Shown piece after piece: positions 1 to 8,772 of a DNA stretch of 64,000 nt. The position numbers were made by a program, and so were the translations under genes. This DNA is from Streptomyces atratus (GTDB lineage: Bacteria; Actinomycetota; Actinomycetes; Streptomycetales; Streptomycetaceae): the NCBI RefSeq assembly GCF_014648655.1, contig NZ_BMRN01000016.1, positions 1 through 64,000 on the forward strand. The letters run 5' to 3'. The notes under the pieces were generated by a model. The model did no database searches. It was given only the letters and a program-made list of their open reading frames with translations, and was not told the origin of the DNA. Every line of letters begins with the position of its first letter. Position 1 is the first letter of the stretch.

Positions 1-492
1 CCCGTACTTCTTCAGCAGCCGCGCGTCCAGCGAACCGGCATTCACACCGATCCGGATCGGCGTACCCGCATCCTTCGCGGCCCGCGCGATCTCCTTCACC
101 TTGTTGTCGAACTGCTTGATGTTCCCCGGATTCACCCGCACCGCCGCACAGCCCGCATCAATCGCCGCGAACACATACTTCGGCTGGAAATGAATGTCCG
201 CGATCACCGGGATCTGCGACTTCCTCGCAATCGTCGCCAGCGCGTCCGCATCGTCCTGCGTCGGACACGCCACCCGCACGATCTGACAGCCCGACGCCGT
301 CAGCTCCGCGATCTGCTGCAACGTCGCACCGATGTCCGACGTACGCGTCGTGGTCATCGACTGCACCGACACCGGCGCATCCCCGCCCACCGCAACCGAC
401 CCGACCTGGATGCGCCGCGAATGGCGGCGCATCGCGAGCGGCCGGGCCGGCAGCTCCGGGAAACCCAGTGCGACCGGTTTTCCAGCGGTCAT
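1..492 (-). CDS. ispG: 4-hydroxy-3-methylbut-2-enyl diphosphate synthase, N-terminal part (cut by window edge)
   Basis: The first 164 residues of IspG/GcpE are present; the family runs to about 385, so the C-terminal half with the [4Fe-4S] cysteines lies outside the window. The enzyme converts methylerythritol cyclodiphosphate to HMBPP in the MEP isoprenoid pathway. Recognisable stretches are VQSMTTTRTSD, IVRVACPTQDDA, IPVIADIHF and AAVRVNPGNI of the TIM-barrel. The ATG at 492 follows the hpnH stop by only 4 bases, so it is the last visible gene of the hopanoid operon and links precursor supply to hopanoid synthesis. It is a second or operon-dedicated ispG candidate; whether another copy exists cannot be seen here. 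Confidence 0.95.
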   Translation of the reverse strand, partial: MTAGKPVALGFPELPARPLAMRRHSRRIQVGSVAVGGDAPVSVQSMTTTRTSDIGATLQQIAELTASGCQIVRVACPTQDDADALATIARKSQIPVIADIHFQPKYVFAAIDAGCAAVRVNPGNIKQFDNKVKEIARAAKDAGTPIRIGVNAGSLDARLLKKYG

Positions 493-496
493 GACG

Positions 497-1516
497 TCAC
501 CCGTTCCCGGAGACGGTCTCGCGCATGGCGCGCAGGGATTCCTTCAGCGATCCCATGGTGGCGAGGACGGCGGTGGGCTCGTAACCGCAGTGCGCCATGC
601 AGTTGGCGCAGCGCGGGTCCTTGCCCCGGCCGTACTTGTCCCAGTCGGTCTCCTCGATGAGTTCGCGGTACGTCGGGACGTATCCGTCGCTCATCAGATA
701 GCAGGGCCGCTGCCAACCGAAGAGCGAGTAGTTCGGGATCGCCCACGCGGTGCACGGAAAGTCCGCCTTGCCCTCCAGGAAGTCCAGGAACAGCGGCGAG
801 TGGTTCAGTCGCCAGCGGGACCGGTTGCCGCCCGCGAAGGACTTCTTGAAGAGCTCGCGGGTCTGTTCGACGCCGAGGAAGTGCTCCTGGTCGGGTGCCT
901 TCTCGTACGCGTAGGCGGGCGAGATCATCATCTCGTCGACCTTCAGATCGTCATTGAGGTAGTTCAGGACCTCGATGATGGTCTGCGGGGTGTCGGTGTT
1001 GAAGAAGGTGGAGTTCGTGGTGACCCGGAAGCCGCGGCGCTTGGCCTCCTTGATCGCCGCCACCGCCTCGTCGAACACGCCTTCCTTGGCGACCGATTCA
1101 TCATGCCGTTCGCGCAGCCCGTCGATGTGCACGGCGAATGCGAAGAACGGCGACGGGGTGAATTTCTCGATCTTCTTACGCAACAGCATCGCATTGGTGC
1201 AGAGGAAGACGTACTTCTTCCTTTCCACCAACTGCCGTACGATTTCGTCGATCTGCGGGTGCATCAGGGGTTCGCCGCCCGCGATGGAAACCATCGGGGC
1301 GCCTGATTCCAGTACCGCGCCGACGGCCTGGGCCACCGGCATGCGCTGCTTCAGCACTCCGGCCGGATGCTGGATCTTTCCACATCCCTCGCACGCCAGA
1401 TTGCAGGCGAACAAAGGCTCCAGCTCGACAATGAGCGGGAACTTGTCCCGCTTGCGGAGCTTCTGTTCAATGAGGTACGTCGCAACCTTGATGGTCTGGC
1501 GGAGCGGCATGGCCAT
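497..1516 (-). CDS. hpnH: Adenosyl-hopane transferase, radical SAM protein HpnH
   Basis: HpnH is a 339-residue radical SAM enzyme that attaches a 5'-deoxyadenosyl group to hopene, the first step of C35 side-chain synthesis. The cluster motif CX3CX2C is C38-C42-C45 (FACNLACEGCGK), followed by a GGEPL motif typical of the SAM-binding strand. The start at 1516 (MAMPLRQ) is supported by an AGGAGG site about 8 bases upstream; an ATG two codons later is possible. The gene follows hpnG by 5 bases and precedes ispG by 4, so it sits inside a co-transcribed hopanoid operon. Length and motifs match the family well. Confidence 0.95.
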   Translation of the reverse strand: MAMPLRQTIKVATYLIEQKLRKRDKFPLIVELEPLFACNLACEGCGKIQHPAGVLKQRMPVAQAVGAVLESGAPMVSIAGGEPLMHPQIDEIVRQLVERKKYVFLCTNAMLLRKKIEKFTPSPFFAFAVHIDGLRERHDESVAKEGVFDEAVAAIKEAKRRGFRVTTNSTFFNTDTPQTIIEVLNYLNDDLKVDEMMISPAYAYEKAPDQEHFLGVEQTRELFKKSFAGGNRSRWRLNHSPLFLDFLEGKADFPCTAWAIPNYSLFGWQRPCYLMSDGYVPTYRELIEETDWDKYGRGKDPRCANCMAHCGYEPTAVLATMGSLKESLRAMRETVSGNG

Positions 1517-1521
1517 CTAGC

Positions 1522-2181
1522 TCACCTCCTGGGGAGCAGCAGAGATCGGTGCCATTCGTAGAAAGCCGGTAGGACGGCACGGAGAACACGGAAAGCCGAT
1601 ATTCCACCGCGTATCGTGCCGATGCGGACGAGCTCATGCTCCGGAGCGTCCACGACCACCCGTACGGCGGCAACCGGGCGTGGCCCGGACCGCAGGGCGG
1701 CGCGGAGAGTGGCGGCGGACTCCATGTCCACCGCGATCGCTCCGGTGGCCCGCAGCTCGGCCCGCTCATGTCCGCGTACGACATGGGAGGAGCCGGTCAG
1801 CGGACCGGTGTGGACGGTGCGGCCGGGCACCGCACTGACGAGGGCCTCGGCGAGCAGGCCCGTGCCGGTGCAGACCGTCGCGTCCCCGGATTCCCTGGTC
1901 TCGGCGGCGACCACCAGGTCCCCGGGGTGCATGCCGGGTGACAGCCCGGCGCAGAATCCGGAGGCGAGCACCGCTGTGCCGGGCGCCCGGTCCTGACCGA
2001 GCGCCCGTGACATGGCCGCTTCGGCGGCCTTGGGGCCCATGCCCGTACGGAGTACGGTCACCGGGCCCGGAGCGTCACCGGCCCTGCCTCTGCCGCTGCG
2101 CAGGGCGAATTGCTCGATCCCGAGCGCACAGGCGATCAGCAGCGGCGCTGCGGGGCCGGCCGGCCCCGGACCATCGCCCAT
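1522..2181 (-). CDS. hpnG: Adenosylhopane nucleosidase HpnG
   Basis: This 219-residue protein is of the purine-nucleoside-phosphorylase/MTA-nucleosidase fold. HpnG removes adenine from adenosylhopane made by HpnH, giving ribosylhopane. The VDMESAA motif of this nucleosidase superfamily is clear, as are the glycine-rich segments (ASGFCAGLSPG). The ATG at 2181 shares its A with the TGA of shc (TGATG), implying translational coupling. A longer in-frame ORF upstream is antisense-like Arg/Pro-rich sequence overlapping shc and was rejected. The stop lies 5 bases before hpnH. Confidence 0.92.
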   Translation of the reverse strand: MGDGPGPAGPAAPLLIACALGIEQFALRSGRGRAGDAPGPVTVLRTGMGPKAAEAAMSRALGQDRAPGTAVLASGFCAGLSPGMHPGDLVVAAETRESGDATVCTGTGLLAEALVSAVPGRTVHTGPLTGSSHVVRGHERAELRATGAIAVDMESAATLRAALRSGPRPVAAVRVVVDAPEHELVRIGTIRGGISAFRVLRAVLPAFYEWHRSLLLPRR

Positions 2182-4181
2182 CAGGCCCCCTTGCGGGTGA
2201 CCGTGCGGTCGGCGAACGGTTCGCCGTACACGTACCGTCCGAGTGCGGTGAGCGGGAAGACCTGCCGGTAGAGGTGGTAGTTGATGGAGAAGTCCCAGGG
2301 GAAGCCGGTTCCGGTGAAGTACGGCTCGTCCCAAGATCCGTCGGCCTGCTGCGTCTCGCTGAGCCAGGACACTCCCCGCTGCACGGCCTTGCTGTCACGC
2401 CGTCCTGCGGCAAGCAGCGCGAGCAGTGCCCACGCGGTCTGGGAGGCGGTCGAGGCGCCGTGCCCGATCCACTTGTCCTCCTGGTACGAGCGCAGGTCCT
2501 CGCCCCAGCCGCCGTCGTCGTTCTGTACGGACTCCAGCCAGCCGACCGCGCGGCGGATCGCCGGATGCGTGACGGGCAGTCCGGCGGCCACCAGTGCGGG
2601 CACCACCGACCCTGTGCCGTATACGTAGTTGACGCCCCAGCGGCCGAACCAGCCGCCGCTCGCATCCTGTTCGGCGAGCAGCCACTCGATACCGCGCCGG
2701 GTGGCGGGGTGCCCGGACCGACCCTCGACGGCGAGCATCTCGACCACGTGACCGGTGACATCGGCGGACGGCGGGTCGATGACCTCACCGAAGTCGCAGA
2801 AGGGCAGCCGGTTGGGGAACGCGCTGGTGTTGTCCGCGTCGAACGCGCCCCAGGCCCCGTTGCGGGACTGCATGCCGAGGTTCCAGCGCACTCCGCGCCT
2901 GATGGCGGACTCGATGCGTGCCTTGTCGGGGTGGCGGACCCGGCGCAGCGCGAGGACCACCTCCGCGGTGTCGTCGATGTCCGGGTAGTTGTCGTTGTGG
3001 AACTCGAACGCCCAGCCGCCCGGATTGAGCCGGGGACGGCGCACGGACCAGTCGCCGGGCCGCACGATCTCCTCGCCGAGCATCCAGTCCGCGGCCTTCA
3101 CCAGTGCCGGGTGGTCGGGGCTGACCCCGGCGTCGGCGAGGGCGATGGTGGCGAGGCAGGTGTCCCAGACCGGGGACTGGCAGGCCTCGATCATCCGGGC
3201 GCCGTCCTCGCGCCAGACGGCGAAGCGGTCGAGCGAGGCGAGTCCGGCCCGCATCACCGGGTGGTCCAGGTCGTAGCCGAGCAGATGCAAGGCGATGACG
3301 GAGTACACGGCGGGCGGCTGGATGCCTCCCCAGCAGCCGTCGTTCTCCTGGCGTTCGATGATCCAGCGGGCCGCGGCGTTCATGGCGGTCCGGCGCAGCT
3401 TGCGAGGTGCGATCCGGTGGTACGCGTGCAGTGCCTTGTCCAGGCGCTGGAAGACTCCGTCCCAGCTCGCCGCCGGAGCGGCGGGCCTGGGCGGGTTCGG
3501 GTGGCGTGGGTCGGTGTGCAGCTCGTCGAGGGCGAAGGGGGCCGGGCGTACCGGCCGCTTGGCCGAGACGATGGTGAGCGGCACGATGGTCTGGCGGGCC
3601 CAGCAGCCGAAGTCATAGATGTTGAGCGGAACCCATTTGGGAAAGAACATCAGCTCGGGCGGGAGTTCCGGCAGGTCGTCCCATTTCCACCAGCCGAAGA
3701 GGGCGAGCCAGATCCGGGTGAACACGCGGCTCGCCGCGATTCCGCCCTGTTCCCTGATCCATCCCGAAGCGCGGGCCATATGCGGTTCGTCCGGCCGGTC
3801 TCCGGCCAGCCGCAGCGCCACGTACGCCTCGATGGTGGTGGAGAGTTCGCCGGGGCCGCCGTGGAAGGTGGCCCAGGTGCCGTCGCCGCGCTGTTCGCCG
3901 CGGATGAAACGGCCTGCCGCCGATGCGGTGGCCTGTTCCTGAATGCCGAGGAATTGACGGAGCAGCAGGTCCTCGGCGTCCATGGTGACGTTGGTGGCGA
4001 GGTCGCCCTTCCACCAGCCCTGCTCGTCCTGCCTGCCGAGGAGATGCTCCACCGAGCGTTCCGCGGCCCGCCGCGCGGCGGCAAGTACGTCGTCCGCGGC
4101 GATGGTTGTATCGGTCGGATTACTGGCCGAGGCTGCGCGGGGGCTCACAGCCCCGGTGCTTCCGTCGGTCGTCGCTGTCAT
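2181..4181 (-). CDS. shc: Squalene-hopene cyclase
   Basis: A 666-residue class II triterpene cyclase that folds squalene into the pentacyclic hop-22(29)-ene at the inner face of the membrane. The protonating motif DXDDTA is present as D401-I-D403-D404-T-A406. Several QW repeats can be read (QENDGCWGG, QSRNGAWGAF, QDASGGWFG, QNDDGGWGED, QQADGSWDE). The N-terminal ~30 residues are Ala/Thr-rich and probably disordered. The ATG at 4181 has an AAGGGGAAG site upstream. It is the only gene of the operon separated from its neighbour by a sizeable gap (107 bases), which holds a strong hairpin. Confidence 0.96.
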   Translation of the reverse strand: MTATTDGSTGAVSPRAASASNPTDTTIAADDVLAAARRAAERSVEHLLGRQDEQGWWKGDLATNVTMDAEDLLLRQFLGIQEQATASAAGRFIRGEQRGDGTWATFHGGPGELSTTIEAYVALRLAGDRPDEPHMARASGWIREQGGIAASRVFTRIWLALFGWWKWDDLPELPPELMFFPKWVPLNIYDFGCWARQTIVPLTIVSAKRPVRPAPFALDELHTDPRHPNPPRPAAPAASWDGVFQRLDKALHAYHRIAPRKLRRTAMNAAARWIIERQENDGCWGGIQPPAVYSVIALHLLGYDLDHPVMRAGLASLDRFAVWREDGARMIEACQSPVWDTCLATIALADAGVSPDHPALVKAADWMLGEEIVRPGDWSVRRPRLNPGGWAFEFHNDNYPDIDDTAEVVLALRRVRHPDKARIESAIRRGVRWNLGMQSRNGAWGAFDADNTSAFPNRLPFCDFGEVIDPPSADVTGHVVEMLAVEGRSGHPATRRGIEWLLAEQDASGGWFGRWGVNYVYGTGSVVPALVAAGLPVTHPAIRRAVGWLESVQNDDGGWGEDLRSYQEDKWIGHGASTASQTAWALLALLAAGRRDSKAVQRGVSWLSETQQADGSWDEPYFTGTGFPWDFSINYHLYRQVFPLTALGRYVYGEPFADRTVTRKGA

Positions 4182-4225
4182 GGCTTCCCCTTCGTGCAGT
4201 TGTTCCTCTGCTGTGCTGGGGTCTC

Positions 4226-4260
4226 CGTCGGCCGGCGCCCGGGACGGGCACCGGCCGGCG
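4226..4260 (-). other. Intercistronic hairpin upstream of shc
   Basis: In the 107-base gap between the polyprenyl synthase stop and the shc start, 4226-4241 pairs with 4245-4260. This is about 16 base pairs with one mismatch, one G-T pair and a 3-base loop. It is by far the largest gap in an operon of otherwise overlapping genes. It could act as an RNA-processing or stabilising element, or as a partial terminator that sets shc expression relative to the upstream squalene genes. No T-run follows on the coding strand. Confidence 0.6.
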
Positions 4261-4288
4261 ACTGCGAGTCATATGGAGCAGATGGTGA

Positions 4289-5392
4289 TCATCTCTTTCG
4301 TACGACGACGAAGTCCGCGAGCGCTGTGAGCTGCGCCCGCACGGCTTGCGGCATGTCGACCCGGTGCAGTGCCTCGATGGCGACCGCATGCTGCCGACGG
4401 GCCTCCTGGGCGGTCCATTCTCGGCCGCCCGCCTCCTCGATGAGCGCCGCACGGGCGGCGAACTCCTCTTCGGAGAAGCTGTCGAAATCACTGCTCTTGG
4501 CGTCGGCGGCGAGCAGTTCACCGAGGCGCTCCGAGGCCGGTCCGCCCGCTGCGAGCGCCGCGACGACCGGCAGGGACTTCTTGCGCTGGCGCAGATCGCT
4601 CCAGGTCTGCTTGCCGGTGGACTCGGGGTCGCCCCAGATGCCGAGCAGATCGTCGACGGCCTGGAAGGCGAGGCCGAGGTGGTAGCCGTATGCCTCCAGC
4701 GTGTCGGCGGTGCGGTCGTCGGCGCCGCCGAGGACCGCACCGATGGAGCAGGCGCAGGCGAGCAGGGCGCCGGTCTTGTTGCCCTCCATCTCCAGGCACT
4801 CCTCGACGGTGACCCGCTCGCGGTGCTCGTAGGAGATGTCCTGGGCCTGCCCGTCGATGAGCTTGCGGGTGGCGACGGTCAGCCGGCGGGCCGCCCGGCC
4901 CGCCTCGACGGTGCCGAGCTCCAGCAGGATCTCGTTGGCGAGCGCGAAGAGCGCGTCGCCGACCAGGATCGCCTGGGCGGGGCCGTGCACCTTCCAGACG
5001 GTGTCGCGGTGGCGGCGCTGTTCGTCACCGTCCATCAGGTCGTCGTGCAGCAGCGAGAAATTGTGCACGAGTTCGACGGCCACGGCGCCGGGGATGCCGG
5101 CCTCGGCGGCAGCGCCGGCCGCCTCCGCGGACAGCAGGGCGAGCGCCGGGCGCACGGCCTTGCCGCCGTCGCCGTCGGAGGGCCGCCCCTGGGCGTCGAT
5201 CCAGCCGAAATGGTAGGCGGCGACGGTGTCCATGGGTGGTGCGAGCCGGTCAACGGCGGCCCGGAGCACCGGCGCGGAAAGGGCCCTTCCGCGCTCCAGA
5301 AGCGCGGTGACGTCCGTGGTGTCGGCCACGGTGTCGATAGCCGGATTCGCCGGGGTCACTGACTCTCCTCTTGTTCCGGTGGTACTGCTCAT
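4289..5392 (-). CDS. Polyprenyl (farnesyl) diphosphate synthase of the hopanoid operon
   Basis: This 367-residue trans-isoprenyl diphosphate synthase presumably makes farnesyl diphosphate for HpnC/HpnD. The first Asp-rich motif is HDDLMDGDEQRR and the second is AVDDLLGIWGD. The ATG at 5392 overlaps the hpnE stop (ATGA) and has a GGAGG site 5 bases upstream. A GTG twelve codons in (5359) also has an AGGAG site and would drop a poorly conserved leader, so the start is not settled. The exact product chain length cannot be read from sequence with certainty; context favours C15. Confidence 0.9.
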   Translation of the reverse strand: MSSTTGTRGESVTPANPAIDTVADTTDVTALLERGRALSAPVLRAAVDRLAPPMDTVAAYHFGWIDAQGRPSDGDGGKAVRPALALLSAEAAGAAAEAGIPGAVAVELVHNFSLLHDDLMDGDEQRRHRDTVWKVHGPAQAILVGDALFALANEILLELGTVEAGRAARRLTVATRKLIDGQAQDISYEHRERVTVEECLEMEGNKTGALLACACSIGAVLGGADDRTADTLEAYGYHLGLAFQAVDDLLGIWGDPESTGKQTWSDLRQRKKSLPVVAALAAGGPASERLGELLAADAKSSDFDSFSEEEFAARAALIEEAGGREWTAQEARRQHAVAIEALHRVDMPQAVRAQLTALADFVVVRKR

Positions 5393-6777
5393 GCCGCCTC
5401 CTGCAGCGGATGTTCATGGGTGCGGCCGAGCGTCCGGAGTGCGGCGTCCGCTGCGCTGAACCCGCTGCGGACGGCACCCTCCATCGTCGCGGGCCAGCCG
5501 GTGGCCGTCCAAGCTCCGGCCAGACTGAGGCCGAGGGTACGAGTGCGGGCTCCGGGCCGCAGTCGGCCGACGCCGGGGGCGGGGGCGAAGGTCGCCGTGC
5601 GCTCCCGGGTGACGAAGAAATCCCTGATCCCGGCCCCGCGGGCGGCCGGAAGGAGCCGCTCCAGCTCGGGCAGGTAGCGCTTTCGCAGCTCGGCGACGGG
5701 GAGGTCGATCTCCTCGTCGGCGGCGGACTGGGACACCGCGAGGTACTGGCCGGGTCCGGTGAGACCCGAGGCGTCCGTACGGTCGAAGACCCACTGGACC
5801 GGGGAGCCGAGCGCGGCGAAGAACGGGCGGCGCAGCACCTTGCGGTCGTAGACCACGTGCACATTGAGGATCGGCGATGTGCCGATGTCGAGCAGCCGCT
5901 CCGGCTCGTCGAGTGCGCCCTCGGGCAGCAGGTCGTGGGTCTCGCGCTGTGGTACCGCGAGGACGACGGTGTCCGCCTCGATCCGTTCGCTGCCGGTGTC
6001 GACGATCCAGCAGCCGTCCTCCGTACGGGTGATGGAGGATGCCTTCGTACGCAGCTCGGTGCGTACCCCGGCGGAGTCGAGGGCCTTGCGGGCCAGTGTG
6101 TCGTGCACCTCGCCGAGCGGCACGCTCGCCCATCCGATGTCTGCGGCCCCGGGTTCGGAGAGGAGTCCGGTCTTGAAGACCTTCGCGGCAAGGGCGAGCG
6201 AGGAGTTCGGGGCGGTGGCGTTGAGTGTGGCGACGCCTACCAGGTCCCAGAGGGCCTCGATGGTGCGCGGCGACTGCCCGTGACGGGCGAGCCAGCTGCC
6301 GAAGTCGACGGCGTCGAGCGCGGGATCGTCCGGGTCCAGTCGGCCCAGCGCCAGTGCGGCGCGTCCGACGCTCGCCCGCTCGATGAGCGAGAGATGCGGA
6401 TAGCCGGCGAGTCCGGCGGCAAGGTGGAACGGCACCGGCAGTGCGTTGCGGCGCAGCCGTCCCAGCCGGGGGCCGGAGGGACGCCCGACATCGAGAACAG
6501 GCACGTCCAAACGGTTTTGCAGGGGAGCCAGCCGGGTCCCGTCAACGCGGTCGAGGAACCAGCGGTAAGCGGTGCAGCAGCGCAGATAGACATGCTGTCC
6601 GTTGTCGACCGTCAGTTCGCCGCGCCGGAAGGAGAAGGCAAGTCCGCCGAGCCTCGGCCGCCCTTCGAGCAGGGTCACGTCAAGCCCGGCGTCGGCGAGA
6701 CGCAGGGCCGCAGTGATGCCGGCGATTCCGCCGCCGATCACGGCCGCGCGGGAGGAACGCGGGGCGTCGTCCGTCAT
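5389..6777 (-). CDS. hpnE: Hydroxysqualene dehydroxylase HpnE
   Basis: A 462-residue FAD-dependent amine-oxidase-type flavoprotein. In the three-enzyme bacterial route HpnE reduces hydroxysqualene (made by HpnC) to squalene. The N-terminal dinucleotide-binding motif is GGGIAG (about residues 15-20) followed by an acidic strand end (LLEGRPRLGG). The C-terminal FAD contact (SLAGAWTATGWPATMEGAV) is present. The ATG at 6777 has a strong AAAGGAGG site and overlaps the stop of a 41-codon ORF; its own stop overlaps the next gene. Confidence 0.94.
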   Translation of the reverse strand: MTDDAPRSSRAAVIGGGIAGITAALRLADAGLDVTLLEGRPRLGGLAFSFRRGELTVDNGQHVYLRCCTAYRWFLDRVDGTRLAPLQNRLDVPVLDVGRPSGPRLGRLRRNALPVPFHLAAGLAGYPHLSLIERASVGRAALALGRLDPDDPALDAVDFGSWLARHGQSPRTIEALWDLVGVATLNATAPNSSLALAAKVFKTGLLSEPGAADIGWASVPLGEVHDTLARKALDSAGVRTELRTKASSITRTEDGCWIVDTGSERIEADTVVLAVPQRETHDLLPEGALDEPERLLDIGTSPILNVHVVYDRKVLRRPFFAALGSPVQWVFDRTDASGLTGPGQYLAVSQSAADEEIDLPVAELRKRYLPELERLLPAARGAGIRDFFVTRERTATFAPAPGVGRLRPGARTRTLGLSLAGAWTATGWPATMEGAVRSGFSAADAALRTLGRTHEHPLQEAA

Positions 6778-6899
6778 GCGTCCTCCTTTCGCCAGGTCAC
6801 TTCAGTCAAGGACGCGCCAGTACACCAGAGGGTTGACCACTGATCGACGCGACTCACCGTGATGCACATGGTGCGCGAGATGTCCGTACGTCGGCGCAT
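6774..6899 (-). CDS. 41-residue ORF bridging hpnD and hpnE, coupled at both ends
   Basis: The gap between hpnD and hpnE is completely filled by a 42-codon reading frame (41 residues plus stop). Its ATG shares one base with the hpnD stop (TGATG) and its TGA overlaps the hpnE ATG (ATGA). The predicted peptide is basic, with an ASLTE segment near the C-terminus. From memory, a small DUF6380-type protein is annotated at this spot in other streptomycetes, and the ASLTE segment fits that family; this is a recollection, not a search. It may be a real small protein or simply a translational relay that carries ribosomes from hpnD to hpnE. Confidence 0.5.
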   Translation of the reverse strand: MRRRTDISRTMCITVSRVDQWSTLWCTGASLTEVTWRKEDA

Positions 6900-7852
6900 C
6901 AGACACGCCCCCTGGCCGTGCGGCGGGAGATGTATCGCGCATCGAGGCCCGACAGTCCACGCACCGCGACATACGCCTTCTCGTGGCCGGGCAGCGAGAC
7001 GCGGCCGCGCAGCACCGCCTCGGGGTCGCGCTCGATCCGGTCGAGCAGCCGCCGGTAGATGCCCGCCATGGCCGCGACGCAGGCGCCGCTGCGCCGGTCC
7101 AGCATCGGCAGCAGCCGGTATCCCTCGGCGAACAGGGCGCGGGCGCGCCGTACCTCGAAGTGGACCAGGCCCGCGAAGTCGGCGCCGGGCGGTGGGGTGG
7201 CCCGGTGGAAGCCGGCCGAGCAGCCGAACTTGGCGAGGTCGTCGGCGGGCAGATACGTACGCCCGTTGCCCGCGTCCTCGCGTACGTCGCGCAGGATGTT
7301 GGTCAGCTGGAGCGCGAGGCCGAGTGTGTCGGCGTACTCCGCGGCCCGGTCGACGCCGGGAGCACCCGGTTCCGTACCGAAGACGCCCAGGCTGAGGCGG
7401 CCGATGGCACCTGCGACACAGCGGCAGTAGACCTTGAGATCGTCCCAGGTCTCGTACGTCGCACCGCGCACATCCATCAGCACGCCGTCGATGAGTTCGT
7501 CGAGGCCGCCGAGCGGGAGCGGGAATCTGCGCGCGGCGTCGGCGAGCGCGACGGCCACCGGGTCGGTGTCGTCCTCGTCGATCACGCCGCCCCGGATCCG
7601 GTCCAGCAGTGTGCGGGTGCTCTCCAGGCGGGTCCGCTTGGTCTCCGGCTGCAGCTCGCCGTCGCCGATGTCGTCGACACGACGGGAGAAGGCGTACAGC
7701 GCCGACATGGCCTGTCGCTTTTCGGCCGGCAGCAGCCTGATGCCGTACGCGAAGTTACGCGCCTGCTGTCCGGTGACCGCCTCGCAGTAACTGTATGCGG
7801 CCTGTACCGGTGCCGACATATACGTCGTCTGTCCCTCCACGGTCCGGCTCAC
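6899..7852 (-). CDS. hpnD: Presqualene diphosphate synthase HpnD
   Basis: A squalene/phytoene synthase family protein of 317 residues that condenses two farnesyl diphosphates into presqualene diphosphate. Both Asp-rich motifs are present: FSRRVDDIGDG and NILRDVREDAGNGR. The GTG at 7852 overlaps the hpnC stop (GTGA). An ATG at 7819 (MSAPVQAAY) has a GGAGGG site about 13 bases upstream and matches where family similarity seems to begin, so the true start may be 11 codons later. It is paralogous to the adjacent hpnC. Confidence 0.94.
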   Translation of the reverse strand: MSRTVEGQTTYMSAPVQAAYSYCEAVTGQQARNFAYGIRLLPAEKRQAMSALYAFSRRVDDIGDGELQPETKRTRLESTRTLLDRIRGGVIDEDDTDPVAVALADAARRFPLPLGGLDELIDGVLMDVRGATYETWDDLKVYCRCVAGAIGRLSLGVFGTEPGAPGVDRAAEYADTLGLALQLTNILRDVREDAGNGRTYLPADDLAKFGCSAGFHRATPPPGADFAGLVHFEVRRARALFAEGYRLLPMLDRRSGACVAAMAGIYRRLLDRIERDPEAVLRGRVSLPGHEKAYVAVRGLSGLDARYISRRTARGRV

Positions 7853-8772
7853 CCCTCTCTACGCGCTCTTCGCAAGACAACTCCCACCTCGCGCAGCAGG
7901 CTGGGCTTGGTGGGCTTGGGCGGTCCGGGCAGTACGTCGAACCCGGCGGCCGCGATCGCGGTGAGGGCGGCACGCCCCCCTCCCACGAATCCGGCGAGAA
8001 GCAGCTTGAGCCTGCCGTGGACGCTACCCACCAGGGGGGTGCCTTCATTCAGCAGTTCCCGAGCGCGTTCTGCTTCGTACGCAACCAGCGAACGCACCGA
8101 TGCGCCCCCCGACGGAACGGCCAGATCGGTCTCGCGGACATGGAACCGGGCCATGTCGTCCGCGGGCAGATAGATCCGGTCGCGGCCGAGGTCCTCGGTG
8201 ACGTCCTGGAGGTGCTCGACGATCTGCAGGGCCGTGCACACGGCGTCGGAGCGGCGGATGCGTTCGGGGCTGGCGGTTCCGGTGATCTGCAGGACAAGTC
8301 GGCCCACGGGGTTGGCAGAGAGCTCGCAGTAGGAGACGAGGTCCTCGTACGTCCCGTAGCGGCGGACCTTCTGGTCCTGCCTGTTCGCCTCGATGAGGCC
8401 GAGAAAGGGATCGGGAGTGAGCGCGCAGCGCCGCACAGTGGGGCGCAGGGCACGCAGCAAGGGGTGGCGCGGGCCGTCGCCCGCGGTGTCGAAGACCCGG
8501 TACAGATCGGCCTCGAAGGCATCGAGCATGGCGAGCCGGTCCTCGGTCTGCGCCGGGTCGAGCCCGAGATGGCGGGCGTCCGCACCGCCGGGGGCGAGAT
8601 CGCCGTCGCCGATGTCGTCGACGAGACGGGCGTAGCCGTAGACGGCCATCAGGTCGTCGCGCCAGGCGCGCGGCAGAAAGAAGGGGGCTACGGGGAAATT
8701 CTCGTCCGCGGCCTTGTCGAGGGTGCTGGGCACGGCGGCATCGGGGTGCGCCTGCTGGGTACGGGTCACCAC
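7849..8772 (-). CDS. hpnC: Hydroxysqualene synthase HpnC
   Basis: A 307-residue squalene/phytoene synthase family protein; HpnC converts presqualene diphosphate to hydroxysqualene. The motifs LVDDIGDG and HLQDVTEDLGRDR carry the metal-binding aspartates. The start is a GTG (8772, or the immediately following GTG at 8769) with no convincing ribosome-binding site. A 20-codon leader ORF ends within this start, which suggests coupled translation. It is the first enzyme gene of the operon; upstream is a 440-base non-coding stretch. Confidence 0.93.
   Translation of the reverse strand: MVTRTQQAHPDAAVPSTLDKAADENFPVAPFFLPRAWRDDLMAVYGYARLVDDIGDGDLAPGGADARHLGLDPAQTEDRLAMLDAFEADLYRVFDTAGDGPRHPLLRALRPTVRRCALTPDPFLGLIEANRQDQKVRRYGTYEDLVSYCELSANPVGRLVLQITGTASPERIRRSDAVCTALQIVEHLQDVTEDLGRDRIYLPADDMARFHVRETDLAVPSGGASVRSLVAYEAERARELLNEGTPLVGSVHGRLKLLLAGFVGGGRAALTAIAAAGFDVLPGPPKPTKPSLLREVGVVLRRARREG

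Noticed and set aside
1938..4685. Very long open frame on the plus strand (about 900 codons) across hpnG, shc and the polyprenyl synthase gene
   Set aside because: It is the antisense shadow of well-supported genes; composition is Gly/Arg/Val-rich with no domain, as expected in high-GC DNA.
6778..6898. Internal promoter for hpnE from TTGACT in the hpnD-hpnE gap
   Set aside because: No -10 at suitable distance; the region is better explained by the coupled small ORF.
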